Source: Chloroflexota bacterium (lineage in GTDB: Bacteria > Chloroflexota > Dehalococcoidia > Lucifugimonadales > UBA3495). From it: a DNA stretch of 64,000 nucleotides. The position numbers were made by a program, and so were the translations under genes. Positions within the stretch are counted from its first letter, which is position 1. The number at the start of each line of letters is the position of its first letter. Location of the stretch: NCBI GenBank assembly GCA_028873965.1, contig JAPPMU010000003.1, forward strand, positions 32,390 to 96,389, read 5' to 3'. The notes under the pieces were generated by a model, which saw only the letters and a list, made by a program, of their open reading frames with translations, searched no databases and had not been told where the DNA came from. Positions 24,683-32,675 of this stretch are shown piece by piece.

Positions 24683-25558
24683 TTACTCCGGGTTTTGGTA
24701 GTTCTCATCGCCGACGGACGAGAGCACCGGATTGGAGATTGCTGGCCGGTTCAGTCCCAGCGCCTCGCGGACCACTTCATTGGTGCGGATCAGCCGCACC
24801 GCCGAGGTGGGGTACTGGGGGTTGTTGGGGTTGGGGACGTCGTGGCGTTCGATGATGCCTTCGTACAGCCAGTCTTCCACCAACCGGCGGCATTCAAACT
24901 CGTTCCAGGCGATCCCCCAGTCAAGCATCCACTGGTTGCACAGCATACTGTATCCGACGAAGTTCATGCGGGATTCCAGCTTGTTCATTTCGCGGACGAA
25001 GATCTGGAGCACGTCCTGGGCCGCGTCGGCTTGCTCTTCGGGGGTCGGCAGGTGGACATCCACGTCGCCATGTTCGGCCAACTGAAAACCCAACTCGGCT
25101 TCCAGCGGGAACAACGGGGCGACGGCAAGCATATCGCGGGCTACGGACTGGCTGAAGGCGCACAGAATCACCCGACGGCCCATGCCGCGGGCCCGGTCCA
25201 CCAGCACCTGGTAGTCGGAATCTCCGGAACCAAGAATGACCACGTTGCAGTCTTCACGATCACGGAGCCAGTCGTACACCTCCAGCAGGATGGATGGGTC
25301 GCTGCGGTCTTTGCCGGCCATGGTCCTGGGGGCGTGATAGAGGGTCATGCCCGCCTGCGTGAACGCGGTGCCGTCATCGGGCCTGAGGCTCCAGTCTCCA
25401 AATGCCTTGCCGCCCAATACATCTCCGAATACCTGCCCCACGTTGGTCATGGCTTCGTACAACGCTTGAGGGGTTACGCTTTTCTGATACAGCTGAGCCC
25501 CGCGACGTATGTTTTCCCAATCGATGGCGATTAATACTCCGTTAGACAAATCTTCCAA
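24683..25558 (-). CDS. NYN-domain (LabA/DUF88-like) putative ribonuclease
   Basis: 291 aa. PIN-like NYN fold: GVLIAIDWENIRRG (first Asp, Asn), RSDPSILLEVYDWL (middle Asp) and VVILGSGDSDYQVLVDRARG (GSGDSD acidic pair). The C-terminal ~130 residues are an unrecognised helical domain that may bind RNA (LOTUS/OST-HTH-like placement). Starts at TTG 25558 with GGAGGT upstream. It lies immediately upstream of thrC (4 bases) and downstream of a HEPN-like gene on the same strand. Proteins of this fold usually cleave RNA; the target is unknown. Confidence 0.85.
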   Translation of the reverse strand: MEDLSNGVLIAIDWENIRRGAQLYQKSVTPQALYEAMTNVGQVFGDVLGGKAFGDWSLRPDDGTAFTQAGMTLYHAPRTMAGKDRSDPSILLEVYDWLRDREDCNVVILGSGDSDYQVLVDRARGMGRRVILCAFSQSVARDMLAVAPLFPLEAELGFQLAEHGDVDVHLPTPEEQADAAQDVLQIFVREMNKLESRMNFVGYSMLCNQWMLDWGIAWNEFECRRLVEDWLYEGIIERHDVPNPNNPQYPTSAVRLIRTNEVVREALGLNRPAISNPVLSSVGDENYQNPE

Positions 25559-25705
25559 TTTGCATACCTCCGTGATAGTTGTGGGTAGATTCTGAAAACG
25601 TGCTGGCGCGGGACTGTCTGGATGCGACCAACGAGTTCAGGCTACGCGGCTCCCAAGGGTCAGATGGATGAGGATCCTCTTCCATTTTCGGGGTAGGTGC
25701 GGTCC

Positions 25706-26188
25706 TCAAGAGACCGACCGGTCCGGCCAGAACAACTGGTAGAGCCGGTCCGATAACTGCTCGCACAATTGAACTCCATCTGCAACCTGGTCTTCGGATT
25801 CTTCGTTCTCGTAGAAGTTGGCATGGAGACCGCGTGCGGTCCAAAATGCGTTATTGATCCAGGCCGCAGTTTCGATGTCTCCCGATCCGCGCACCACTTG
25901 CGCCAATTCGCGTGCGACCAGCAGGATGGAACGGTGGGTGTGGATGATCCCGCCGTGATGCGCGCTGATAGCCTTCACCGTTTCCGCCACCATCCCCCAG
26001 GCCTTGTTGGATGCTTGCGGCAGGTCACCATCCTCTCGGAGATGCTTCCACGCTCCCTGGCAAAAGTCGTCGCTCAGCCCGGCATACGTCGCTGCGGACT
26101 TGAACCCATCGCCGGAGCGGGGCGGATCATCGGCCGCCCGCAACCCCCGGGCGACGGTATCGGATATGGTTTCCGGGGTATGGATCAT
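25706..26188 (-). CDS. HEPN-like protein, PaREP1-type
   Basis: 160 aa. GDLPQASNKAWGMVAETVKA matches the PaREP1 core helix (gD..qAs.KaWgm), followed by THRSILLVARELAQ and GLHANFYENEE, the family's LH-x-N-F-Y-E ending. The R-x(4-6)-H of active HEPN RNases is not evident. It lies upstream of the NYN gene on the same strand with a 147-base gap, so an operon HEPN-NYN-thrC is possible. Confidence 0.75.
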   Translation of the reverse strand: MIHTPETISDTVARGLRAADDPPRSGDGFKSAATYAGLSDDFCQGAWKHLREDGDLPQASNKAWGMVAETVKAISAHHGGIIHTHRSILLVARELAQVVRGSGDIETAAWINNAFWTARGLHANFYENEESEDQVADGVQLCEQLSDRLYQLFWPDRSVS

Positions 26189-26299
26189 CTAACCAGTTAC
26201 CTTTGGGTTCTCCCACAGCATTATAACCCAAACCATCCGAAGGAAAGTTGGGTTCCCATGCTAAAATCGATAGCCGATGCCATGGGAGGAAACGATTTA

Positions 26300-27124
26300 A
26301 TGCCCGATTACGAACTCATCCTTTACGAAGCCGAACGTGACAGCAGCATCACCCGAATCACACTCAACCGGCCCGACCGCCTGAACGCCCTCAACGATCA
26401 GATGCAGGTGGAAATAGCCGACGCCGTAGCCAGGGCGGACGCCGATCCCGACACTCGGGTGGTGATCATTACCGGCGCCGGGCGAGCGTTTTGCGCCGGC
26501 GGCGACATGAACCAGCTCGGTGGCTCGTCCAACGGAAACGGCAGCGGATGGACGTCGGGCAACGCCGACCAGGTGCGGCGCAGTTTCAAGCTGGCCCAGG
26601 ACATGATCCTGGGCGTGCAGCGGTGTGAAAAGCCGGTGATCGCCATGGTGAATGGCGTCGCCACCGGCGCGGGGCTGGACCTGGCCTGCGCCTGCGACAT
26701 CCGCACCGGCACGCCGCGGTCCAGGTTCATGTCCGCATACGTTCGGATCGGGCTGTTCCCCGGCTTTGGCGGTACCTGGCTGTACCCCCGGACCATGGGC
26801 AGCCTGGGCCGAGCGGCGGAGATGCTGTTCACCGGGGACTTCCTGGAGGCGGAGGACGCCTACAGGCTCGGATTCTTGAACCGTTTGGTGGCCGAGGATG
26901 AGCTCGAAGAGGCTACCCTGGCCATCGCTGAGCGGATTGCGGCGGGGCCGCCTATTGCCATCCGCCTGTCGAAACTGATGCTCTATAAGGGCTTGGAGTT
27001 CGACCTGGAAACGGCGATGAAAATGGCCGCCGCCGGCGAAACGATTACGCTTACTTCGCAAGACCACGTTGAAGGTGTGGAGGCGTTCCGCCAGAAACGC
27101 GCGGCGGAATACCGCGACAGCTAG
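26300..27124 (+). CDS. Enoyl-CoA hydratase/isomerase family protein
   Basis: 274 aa crotonase fold. ITLNRPDRLNALNDQM at the N-terminus, oxyanion-hole motif AGRAFCAGGDMNQLGG, IAMVNGVATGAGLDLACACD, and FPGFGGTWLYPRTMG. The loop SSNGNGSGW after the first motif is an insertion. The two oxyanion-hole parts are present, whereas the second catalytic Glu of true hydratases is not clear, so it could be an isomerase or a hydratase. ATG 26300 has GGGAGG 10 bases upstream. Confidence 0.9.
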   Translation: MPDYELILYEAERDSSITRITLNRPDRLNALNDQMQVEIADAVARADADPDTRVVIITGAGRAFCAGGDMNQLGGSSNGNGSGWTSGNADQVRRSFKLAQDMILGVQRCEKPVIAMVNGVATGAGLDLACACDIRTGTPRSRFMSAYVRIGLFPGFGGTWLYPRTMGSLGRAAEMLFTGDFLEAEDAYRLGFLNRLVAEDELEEATLAIAERIAAGPPIAIRLSKLMLYKGLEFDLETAMKMAAAGETITLTSQDHVEGVEAFRQKRAAEYRDS

Positions 27125-27126
27125 GC

Positions 27127-27149
27127 TGGGGCGTCCAAATGACGCCCCA
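27127..27149. terminator. GGGGCG-type gene-end hairpin
   Basis: Perfect 9-bp stem TGGGGCGTC/GACGCCCCA with a CAAAT loop, starting 3 bases after the hydratase stop. An AAACTTTTG segment follows, but no clean T-run. Confidence 0.55.
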
Positions 27150-27264
27150 AACTTTTGCGCATTGTTCGTCAAGCATTCCGGGTGCGACAACCCCGATCGA
27201 GCAGCCGGGTTCACAGCGACGGCTAGCCCACTGCAACAAGGGCGATGATAGAATTGCCCGCGTG

Positions 27265-28503
27265 ATGAGTATGAGCGTTGACAACAGCCTATCCCCGCAC
27301 GGGGGCGTCCTGGTCGAACGGGTCAAACCGCTGCACGGGACCGCGTCCGTATCCAGCCTGCCGACCATCGAAGTGCGGGAGCAGATCGTTCACGAGTGCG
27401 TGAACATCGCGTATGGATTTTTCTCGCCGCTGACGGGATTCATGGGGAGCGCCGACGTGGCGGCAGTGTCACAAAGTATGCGGTTGACCAGCAGGTATGT
27501 TTGGCCCATTCCCATCGTCCTGGACGTCGGCCAGGCTGAGCTGCGGGACGCCGGCGTGTCCGTGGGTGATACGGTTCTGCTGACCCACGGCGGCAATCCG
27601 CTGGCCACGCTGGAAGTGTCGGAGATATTCGCCGTGGACCTGACCGAGATGGCGCGGCAAGTGTACACGACCACCGATCCCGAACACCCTGGAGTGCAGC
27701 GCACGCTGGGCTACGCGGACCGTTTCGTGGCCGGAGACATTACGCTGGTGTGCGAGCCGGTAATCAATCCGCCGTTTGACCGGTTCTGGCGGACGCCGGC
27801 GCAACTCCGCGCGGAACTGGAAGCCGTGGGATGGCAACGCGCCGTGGCCCACCAGACCCGCAACGTTCCCCACTCCGGCCACGAGTACCTGATGAAAGGC
27901 GCCTTCATGGAAGCCCAGGCGGACGGAGTGCTGGTAAGCGCGGTCATCGGCGAGAAGAAAGAGGGCGATTACATCGACGAGGCCATCGTGCTGACCCACG
28001 AGAACCTGCAAACCCACGGCTTCTTCCGGGAAGACATTCACCGGACCACCGCCCTGCTGTGGGACATGCGCTACGCCGGGCCGCGTGAGGCGGTGTTCCA
28101 TGCCCTGGTGCGCAAGAACCTGGGGTGCACGCACCACATGTTCGGCCGAGACCACGCGGGCGTGGGCGATTACTACGGGAGATACGCCGCCCACGAGATC
28201 TTTGACGAACTGCCCGACCTCGGCATCCGCTCGGTGCTCACCCTGGAGTGGTGGTACTGCCCCGCCTGCGGCGGTGTGGCCTACGAGGGCATCTGCGGCC
28301 ACCCGGACACCAAGCAGGACCTGGCCGGCCGGCTGATCCGCAGCATTATCTCCGGTGGCACGGAACCGGCTCCCCAGACCTTGCGGAAGGAAACCCTGGA
28401 CGTTGTGCGCCAGTGCGCCGAGCAGTACGGGTTCGGGTCGCCCTTCGTGACGGAACGTTATCTGCGGGAAAGGACGCCGGTGCTAACCATCCCGCCGCCA
28501 TGA
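27265..28503 (+). CDS. sat: Sulfate adenylyltransferase (ATP sulfurylase)
   Basis: 412 aa from ATG 27265 (a second ATG at 27271 is also possible). QTRNVPHSGHEYL is the Q-x-R-N-x-x-H-x-x-H-E motif (ATP binding), with GRDHAGVGDYYG and a C-terminal CPACGGVAYEGICGH Cys set, as in many bacterial and archaeal single-chain Sat enzymes. Makes APS from sulfate and ATP. APS kinase or APS reductase genes are not in the window, so assimilatory or dissimilatory use is open. A TAGAAT box at 27249-27254 is 10 bases before the start, so the leader is very short. Confidence 0.95.
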   Translation: MSMSVDNSLSPHGGVLVERVKPLHGTASVSSLPTIEVREQIVHECVNIAYGFFSPLTGFMGSADVAAVSQSMRLTSRYVWPIPIVLDVGQAELRDAGVSVGDTVLLTHGGNPLATLEVSEIFAVDLTEMARQVYTTTDPEHPGVQRTLGYADRFVAGDITLVCEPVINPPFDRFWRTPAQLRAELEAVGWQRAVAHQTRNVPHSGHEYLMKGAFMEAQADGVLVSAVIGEKKEGDYIDEAIVLTHENLQTHGFFREDIHRTTALLWDMRYAGPREAVFHALVRKNLGCTHHMFGRDHAGVGDYYGRYAAHEIFDELPDLGIRSVLTLEWWYCPACGGVAYEGICGHPDTKQDLAGRLIRSIISGGTEPAPQTLRKETLDVVRQCAEQYGFGSPFVTERYLRERTPVLTIPPP

Positions 28504-28520
28504 TAACGCTGTGGCCGGTA

Positions 28521-28916
28521 TTACACTGCCACCAATGCCAATATTACCCCGGTGAACCCCAGGGCCATCGTAGCAATAAGGCCGATGGCCCACCTGGCAT
28601 TGCTTACCTTGCTGTCCGCCATGATATTTCTGAGCCCGGCAATTTCGTTGGCCAAATCGGCGATCTTGCTTTCCAGCTGCGCGATCTTGCTTTCCAGCTG
28701 CGCAATCTTGCTTTCCAGTTGCGCAATCTTTTCCCTTATTTCCAGATTATCCGCCTTCAATTCGTTGCGCACTTCCTGCAAGTCCGACAAGTCCGGTTTG
28801 ACCGCCGTCTCGCTGGTAACAGAGTCGGCAATTTCTCTGGTGATAACACCGGCCAGTTGGTCATCAAGACCCGCATCCCTGAGCCGCCGTTGCATTGCCA
28901 ATGTATCTAGTGCCAT
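28521..28916 (-). CDS. Coiled-coil protein with C-terminal membrane anchor (DUF1640-like)
   Basis: 131 aa. N-terminal helical region with LRDAGLDDQLAGVITREIAD, resembling the CCDC90/DUF1640 start; then the heptad KIAQLES three times in a row (residues ~63-83) and KIADLANEIAGL; a C-terminal membrane segment WAIGLIATMALGFTGVILAL. The repeats are 21 bases long at the DNA level. Function unknown; the layout suggests a membrane-anchored oligomer. Divergent from the dehydratase gene. Confidence 0.75.
   Translation of the reverse strand: MALDTLAMQRRLRDAGLDDQLAGVITREIADSVTSETAVKPDLSDLQEVRNELKADNLEIREKIAQLESKIAQLESKIAQLESKIADLANEIAGLRNIMADSKVSNARWAIGLIATMALGFTGVILALVAV
28668..28730 (-). repeat. 21-base tandem repeat, 3 copies
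   Basis: Encodes KIAQLES three times in the coiled-coil protein. Near-identical units suggest recent expansion by slippage. Confidence 0.8.
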
Positions 28917-29015
28917 GATTTTCGTCTCTGCATACGCAATTGAGCTTACCGATACGCCAATTATAACAAGGAACCGGGCTAGATGCTCCTGGAAGATTCA
29001 TCGCAGTACGTAGTC

Positions 29016-29021
29016 TATAAT
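29016..29021 (+). promoter_or_regulatory. -10 box upstream of MaoC-like dehydratase
   Basis: TATAAT 8 bases before an ATG at 29030 and 32 bases before ATG 29054. No good -35 at 17 bases was seen. If 29030 is used, the transcript is leaderless. Confidence 0.4.
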
Positions 29022-29053
29022 GGCGCCGAATGAAAAATTGGGAGACTAACAGC

Positions 29054-30187
29054 ATGGTGCTTGAATCTGGCAGGATCACGGAAGAAGGACTGGATCGATT
29101 GCGGGGCCGGCTGGGCACGTTTAACCGGCCACGACAGTACGGCGTGGGGCTTTTCAACGAGGACGCGTCCCGCAGCGCCATCCGGCACTTCTGCCAGGGC
29201 ATCGGGGACGCCAACCCCCTGTACTGGGACCGCTCCTACGCCCAGACCAGCAAATACGGGACGATAATCGCGCCGCCCTGCTTCCTCTACAGCGTCTACT
29301 GGTGTTCTGGCCGAACCGGAGGTCTTCCCGGCGTGCACGGGTTCCACGCCGGCAACGACTGGGAGTGGTACCGCCCGATCTACCTGGGCGACGAGATCAG
29401 CGTCCAGGAGCAGTTCACCGGGCTGGAGGAGAAGGAAAGCGAGTTTGCCGGGCGCATCGTGATCCAGTCCAGCGTTACCGACTACTACAACCAGCGCGGC
29501 GAGATCATCGCCAAGACCAAGGGCTGGCAGGTTCGGGCGGAAAGAAGCGCGGCCCGCGAGCGCCAGAAGTACAGCTTTGAACCTTACCAGTACTCACGGG
29601 AAGAGCTGGAGACCATCCACAACGCGGTGCTCAACGAGGAGATCCGAGGCAACAACCCCCGCTGGTTCGAGGACGTGCAGATCGGCGACGAGCTGACCCC
29701 GGTGGTGAAGGGGCCGCTCAGCCACGGCGACATCACGGCGTTCGTGGCCGGCTGCATCGGCGGCATCAGCCACGGCATTCAGCTGCGCGAGATGCTGCGG
29801 CATCCCTCGTGGGGGTTCACTGACCCCAACACGGGAGCGCAGGAAGCCATCATCCGCGTCCACGACATCCAGGAGGCGGCGGAGTCGGCCGGCCTGCCCG
29901 GAGCCTACGACTACGGATGCCAGCGCTGCTGCTGGATGGGGAATCTGCTGACCAACTGGATGGGCGACGACGGGTTCCTGAAGCGCATGCACGTGGAACT
30001 GCGGCGGTTCAACGTGGTCGGCGACACCACCTGGTGCAAGGGGAAGGTAACGGGCAAGCGCGTTGAGGATGGCGAGCACCTGGTGGACATGGACATCTGG
30101 GGCGAAAACCAGCGCCAGCAGGTGACCACCCGGGGCAACGCCACGGTGCGTCTGCCGTCGCGGGAGGCCAACGAGGGTTGGCCATAA
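29054..30187 (+). CDS. MaoC-like / FAS1-type acyl dehydratase, two hot-dog domains
   Basis: 377 aa (385 if begun at 29030). N-terminal hot-dog domain with SAIRHFCQGIGDANPLYWD and SKYGTIIAPPCFLYS (substrate-loop pattern D-A-N-P-L..D and Y-G-x-I-x-A-P-P); C-terminal half with WFEDVQIGDELTPVVKGPLS and VAGCIGGISHG. This two-domain layout is that of FAS1-like/(R)-enoyl-CoA dehydratases; the exact acyl substrate is unknown. GGGAG lies 9 bases before ATG 29054, so that start is favoured. Confidence 0.85.
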   Translation: MVLESGRITEEGLDRLRGRLGTFNRPRQYGVGLFNEDASRSAIRHFCQGIGDANPLYWDRSYAQTSKYGTIIAPPCFLYSVYWCSGRTGGLPGVHGFHAGNDWEWYRPIYLGDEISVQEQFTGLEEKESEFAGRIVIQSSVTDYYNQRGEIIAKTKGWQVRAERSAARERQKYSFEPYQYSREELETIHNAVLNEEIRGNNPRWFEDVQIGDELTPVVKGPLSHGDITAFVAGCIGGISHGIQLREMLRHPSWGFTDPNTGAQEAIIRVHDIQEAAESAGLPGAYDYGCQRCCWMGNLLTNWMGDDGFLKRMHVELRRFNVVGDTTWCKGKVTGKRVEDGEHLVDMDIWGENQRQQVTTRGNATVRLPSREANEGWP

Positions 30188-30207
30188 TCGGCTACGGAGG
30201 CGAGACC

Positions 30208-30807
30208 ATGATGCAACCCAAGACCCGGACCAGGGCAAAGCTGACGGGGGCGGACTACATGGAATTGACGCCGCCTTCGCATCGCGGCGTGCGTTACCAA
30301 CTCATCGAGGGAGAACTCGTCAAAATGGCCGGGGCCAACGACCCGCACCAGGTGTTTATCGGAGAACTTTACTTTACGGCAAGGTTGCAAATCGGCGAGC
30401 CGGGCAAGTTCGAAATCAGGCTCCCCAGCTTTGACGTGTACATTGACGAGCACAACACCTTCCAGCCCGACCTGCTGTTCGTCGCTGACAACCGGCGACA
30501 TATTATCGGCCATCGCGGCGTGTTTGGCGCCCCGGATGTTGTCGTGGAGGTTCTATCGGAATCGACGCGAGAACGGGACCTAAATGTAAAATTGCCCGTT
30601 TACGGGCGAAACGGCGTCCTAGAAGTGTGGATCGCCGATCTGCGTGCCGAAACAGTGGCGAAGTATGTGGGCGACGCCGGGCGCATGACGCTGGCGCATG
30701 TATTTGGCGCCACGGATGTGCTCACGTCGGAGGCCATGCCCGGTGTCGCCATTGACTTGGGTCCGATATTCGCCCGGATACGTGGCGCCGCGCTGCCCGA
30801 AGGCTGA
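30208..30807 (+). CDS. Uma2-family endonuclease-like protein (tandem copy 1)
   Basis: 199 aa. NTFQPDLLFV (Asp), APDVVVEVLSESTRERDLNVK (Glu and K in the D/E-x-K position) and LEVWIADLRAE give a complete PD-(D/E)XK set. It is followed after 36 bases by a paralogue of exactly the same length and very similar sequence, so the pair arose by tandem duplication. GGAGGCGAGACC precedes ATG 30208. Same strand as the dehydratase. Confidence 0.85.
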   Translation: MMQPKTRTRAKLTGADYMELTPPSHRGVRYQLIEGELVKMAGANDPHQVFIGELYFTARLQIGEPGKFEIRLPSFDVYIDEHNTFQPDLLFVADNRRHIIGHRGVFGAPDVVVEVLSESTRERDLNVKLPVYGRNGVLEVWIADLRAETVAKYVGDAGRMTLAHVFGATDVLTSEAMPGVAIDLGPIFARIRGAALPEG

Positions 30808-30843
30808 ATGGCCGGGCCGCAATCGGGCACAGGGAGGTGCATT

Positions 30844-31443
30844 ATGGCGCAGGCCAAAGCGAAACTGCAGGTTAAGTTGACCGGGGCGGACTACATGAAG
30901 CTGACGCCGCCGTCGCATCGCGGCGTGCGCTATCAGTTGATTGAAGGGGAACTCGTCAAAATGGCCGGGGCTAGTCGCGCACACCAGGTGTTTATTGGAG
31001 AACTGTACATTGAAGTGCGGGTGCAAACCAGGGCCCTCGGCCTCGGCGAGACTTACCTTCCGCCGTTCGACGTTTACCTTGACGAGCACAACACGTTTCA
31101 ACCCGATTTGATGTTCGTGTCCAGCGAGCAGCGACACATCATCGGCGACCGCGGCGTCACCGGCGCGCCCGATGTGGTGGTTGAAGTCTTGTCAGAATCC
31201 ACGCGGCAGCGTGATTTGAACGTGAAGCTGCCGGTGTACGTCCGGAACGCCGTCCGCGAAGCCTGGATAGCCGACCTGAGATTGGAGACGGTGTCCAAGT
31301 ATGTCGGCGATGGCCACACGATGACGCTGGCCCGCATGTATGACGCCAGCGACACCTTGACCTCCGAGGCCATGCCCGGAGTGGCCATCGATCTGGGGCC
31401 GATATTCGCCCAGATCCGTGGCTCGGCATTGCCCGACGACTAA
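30844..31443 (+). CDS. Uma2-family endonuclease-like protein (tandem copy 2)
   Basis: 199 aa. All nuclease-fold residues are kept (NTFQPDLMFV, APDVVVEVLSESTRQRDLNVK, REAWIADLRLE). AGGGAGG lies before ATG 30844. Its stop codon overlaps the stop of the convergent aminotransferase (31440-31443), so the two genes are packed tail to tail without a terminator between them. Confidence 0.85.
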   Translation: MAQAKAKLQVKLTGADYMKLTPPSHRGVRYQLIEGELVKMAGASRAHQVFIGELYIEVRVQTRALGLGETYLPPFDVYLDEHNTFQPDLMFVSSEQRHIIGDRGVTGAPDVVVEVLSESTRQRDLNVKLPVYVRNAVREAWIADLRLETVSKYVGDGHTMTLARMYDASDTLTSEAMPGVAIDLGPIFAQIRGSALPDD

Positions 31444-32624
31444 CGCAGGTACTGCTCGGCGGCGCGGGCGAAGCCGTCCATGGCGCCCTCCAGCACGCGG
31501 TCTTCCAGGCAGTAGGAGATGCGGAAGTGGCCCGGCGTGCCGAATCCCTTCCCCGGCACCACCAGCACGTTGTATTCCTGCAACGCGGCCACGAACGCCT
31601 CGTCGTCGGCCAGGGGCGAACGGGGGAACAGGTAGAAGGCGCCCTGGGGCTTGACCACCGAGTAGCCCATGCCGGTCAGGCGGTCGTAGAGGAAGTCCCG
31701 CTTGCGCTGGTACTCGCCGACGTCCACCGAGGCGTCCTGCACCGCGCGCACCACGTGCTGCATCAGGGCCGGCGCGTTGACGAATCCCAGGACGCGGTTG
31801 CAGAAGACCAGGCCGTCGAACAGTTCCGCTTTCCCCGCATAGTCGGGGTGGATGGCGATGTGGCCGATGCGCTCGCCGGGGAGGCCCAGGTCCTTGGCAT
31901 GGGAGTTGACGACGATGGTCCGCTCGTAATGGGGAAACACCTGCGGATAGGTCAGGTCGTCGTAGATGATGCGGCGGTACGGTTCGTCGCTGATGATGAA
32001 GATCTCTGAGCCGTAACGGTTTTCAGCCTGTGTGATCACATCTGCCAGGGCGGCGATGTCGTTGGCCGGATAGACCACGCCCGAGGGGTTGTTGGGGGAG
32101 TTCAGCATCACGGCGCGAGTTCGCGAGGTGATGGCAGCTTCAATGGCGGCGACGTCGAGCCCGAACTCCGCAGTGGTGGACACGATGACGGGGACGCCGT
32201 TGTGGTTCTGGATGTAGTAAACGTACTCGCCGAAGAAGGGCGACAGGATGATCACTTCGTCGCCGGGATTGAGGATGGCGCGCAGCACAACGTTCGCCGC
32301 CCCCGCCGCGCCGCAGGTCATGAGGATGTCGGCGACGCTGAAGGGCAGCCCGGTCTCGGCGGCCAGGGTGTCGGCAACCGCCTGTCGCGTTTCCGGATAG
32401 CCGGCGTTGGGCATGTAGCGGTGCATCCCCGGTGAGGGGGACTGGGCGATCCGCAGCAACTCCGCGTGGAACTCCTCGGGCGGCTCCATGATCGGGTTAC
32501 CCAGGGACAGGTCGAAAACGCTGTCCTCGCCGTACTGCGCCTTGAGGGCGATGCCCACCTCGAACATGCGGCGTATCCAGCCGCCCTCTTCCATGGATCG
32601 GCTCACGTATTCAGAAATGGGCAT
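31440..32624 (-). CDS. PLP-dependent aminotransferase, class I/II
   Basis: 394 aa. LSLGNPIMEPPEEFHAEL at the N-terminus, GYPETRQAVADTLA, MTCGAAGAANVVLRAIL, MLNSPNNPSGVVYPAND, FIISDEPYRRIIYDD, and the PLP Lys in NSHAKDLGLPGERIG (the family's S-x-S-K-x-x-x-x-x-G-x-R-x-G). Belongs to the aspartate/tyrosine/alanine aminotransferase group (fold type I). Substrate not predictable. GGAG 7 bases before ATG. Tail overlaps the Uma2 gene; head is 51 bases from the end of the GMC gene. Confidence 0.92.
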   Translation of the reverse strand: MPISEYVSRSMEEGGWIRRMFEVGIALKAQYGEDSVFDLSLGNPIMEPPEEFHAELLRIAQSPSPGMHRYMPNAGYPETRQAVADTLAAETGLPFSVADILMTCGAAGAANVVLRAILNPGDEVIILSPFFGEYVYYIQNHNGVPVIVSTTAEFGLDVAAIEAAITSRTRAVMLNSPNNPSGVVYPANDIAALADVITQAENRYGSEIFIISDEPYRRIIYDDLTYPQVFPHYERTIVVNSHAKDLGLPGERIGHIAIHPDYAGKAELFDGLVFCNRVLGFVNAPALMQHVVRAVQDASVDVGEYQRKRDFLYDRLTGMGYSVVKPQGAFYLFPRSPLADDEAFVAALQEYNVLVVPGKGFGTPGHFRISYCLEDRVLEGAMDGFARAAEQYLR

Positions 32625-32675
32625 GAGGGAACTCCGTAGAGGCGTTGTCGGAATGACGGCAATTATAGCGAGTGG

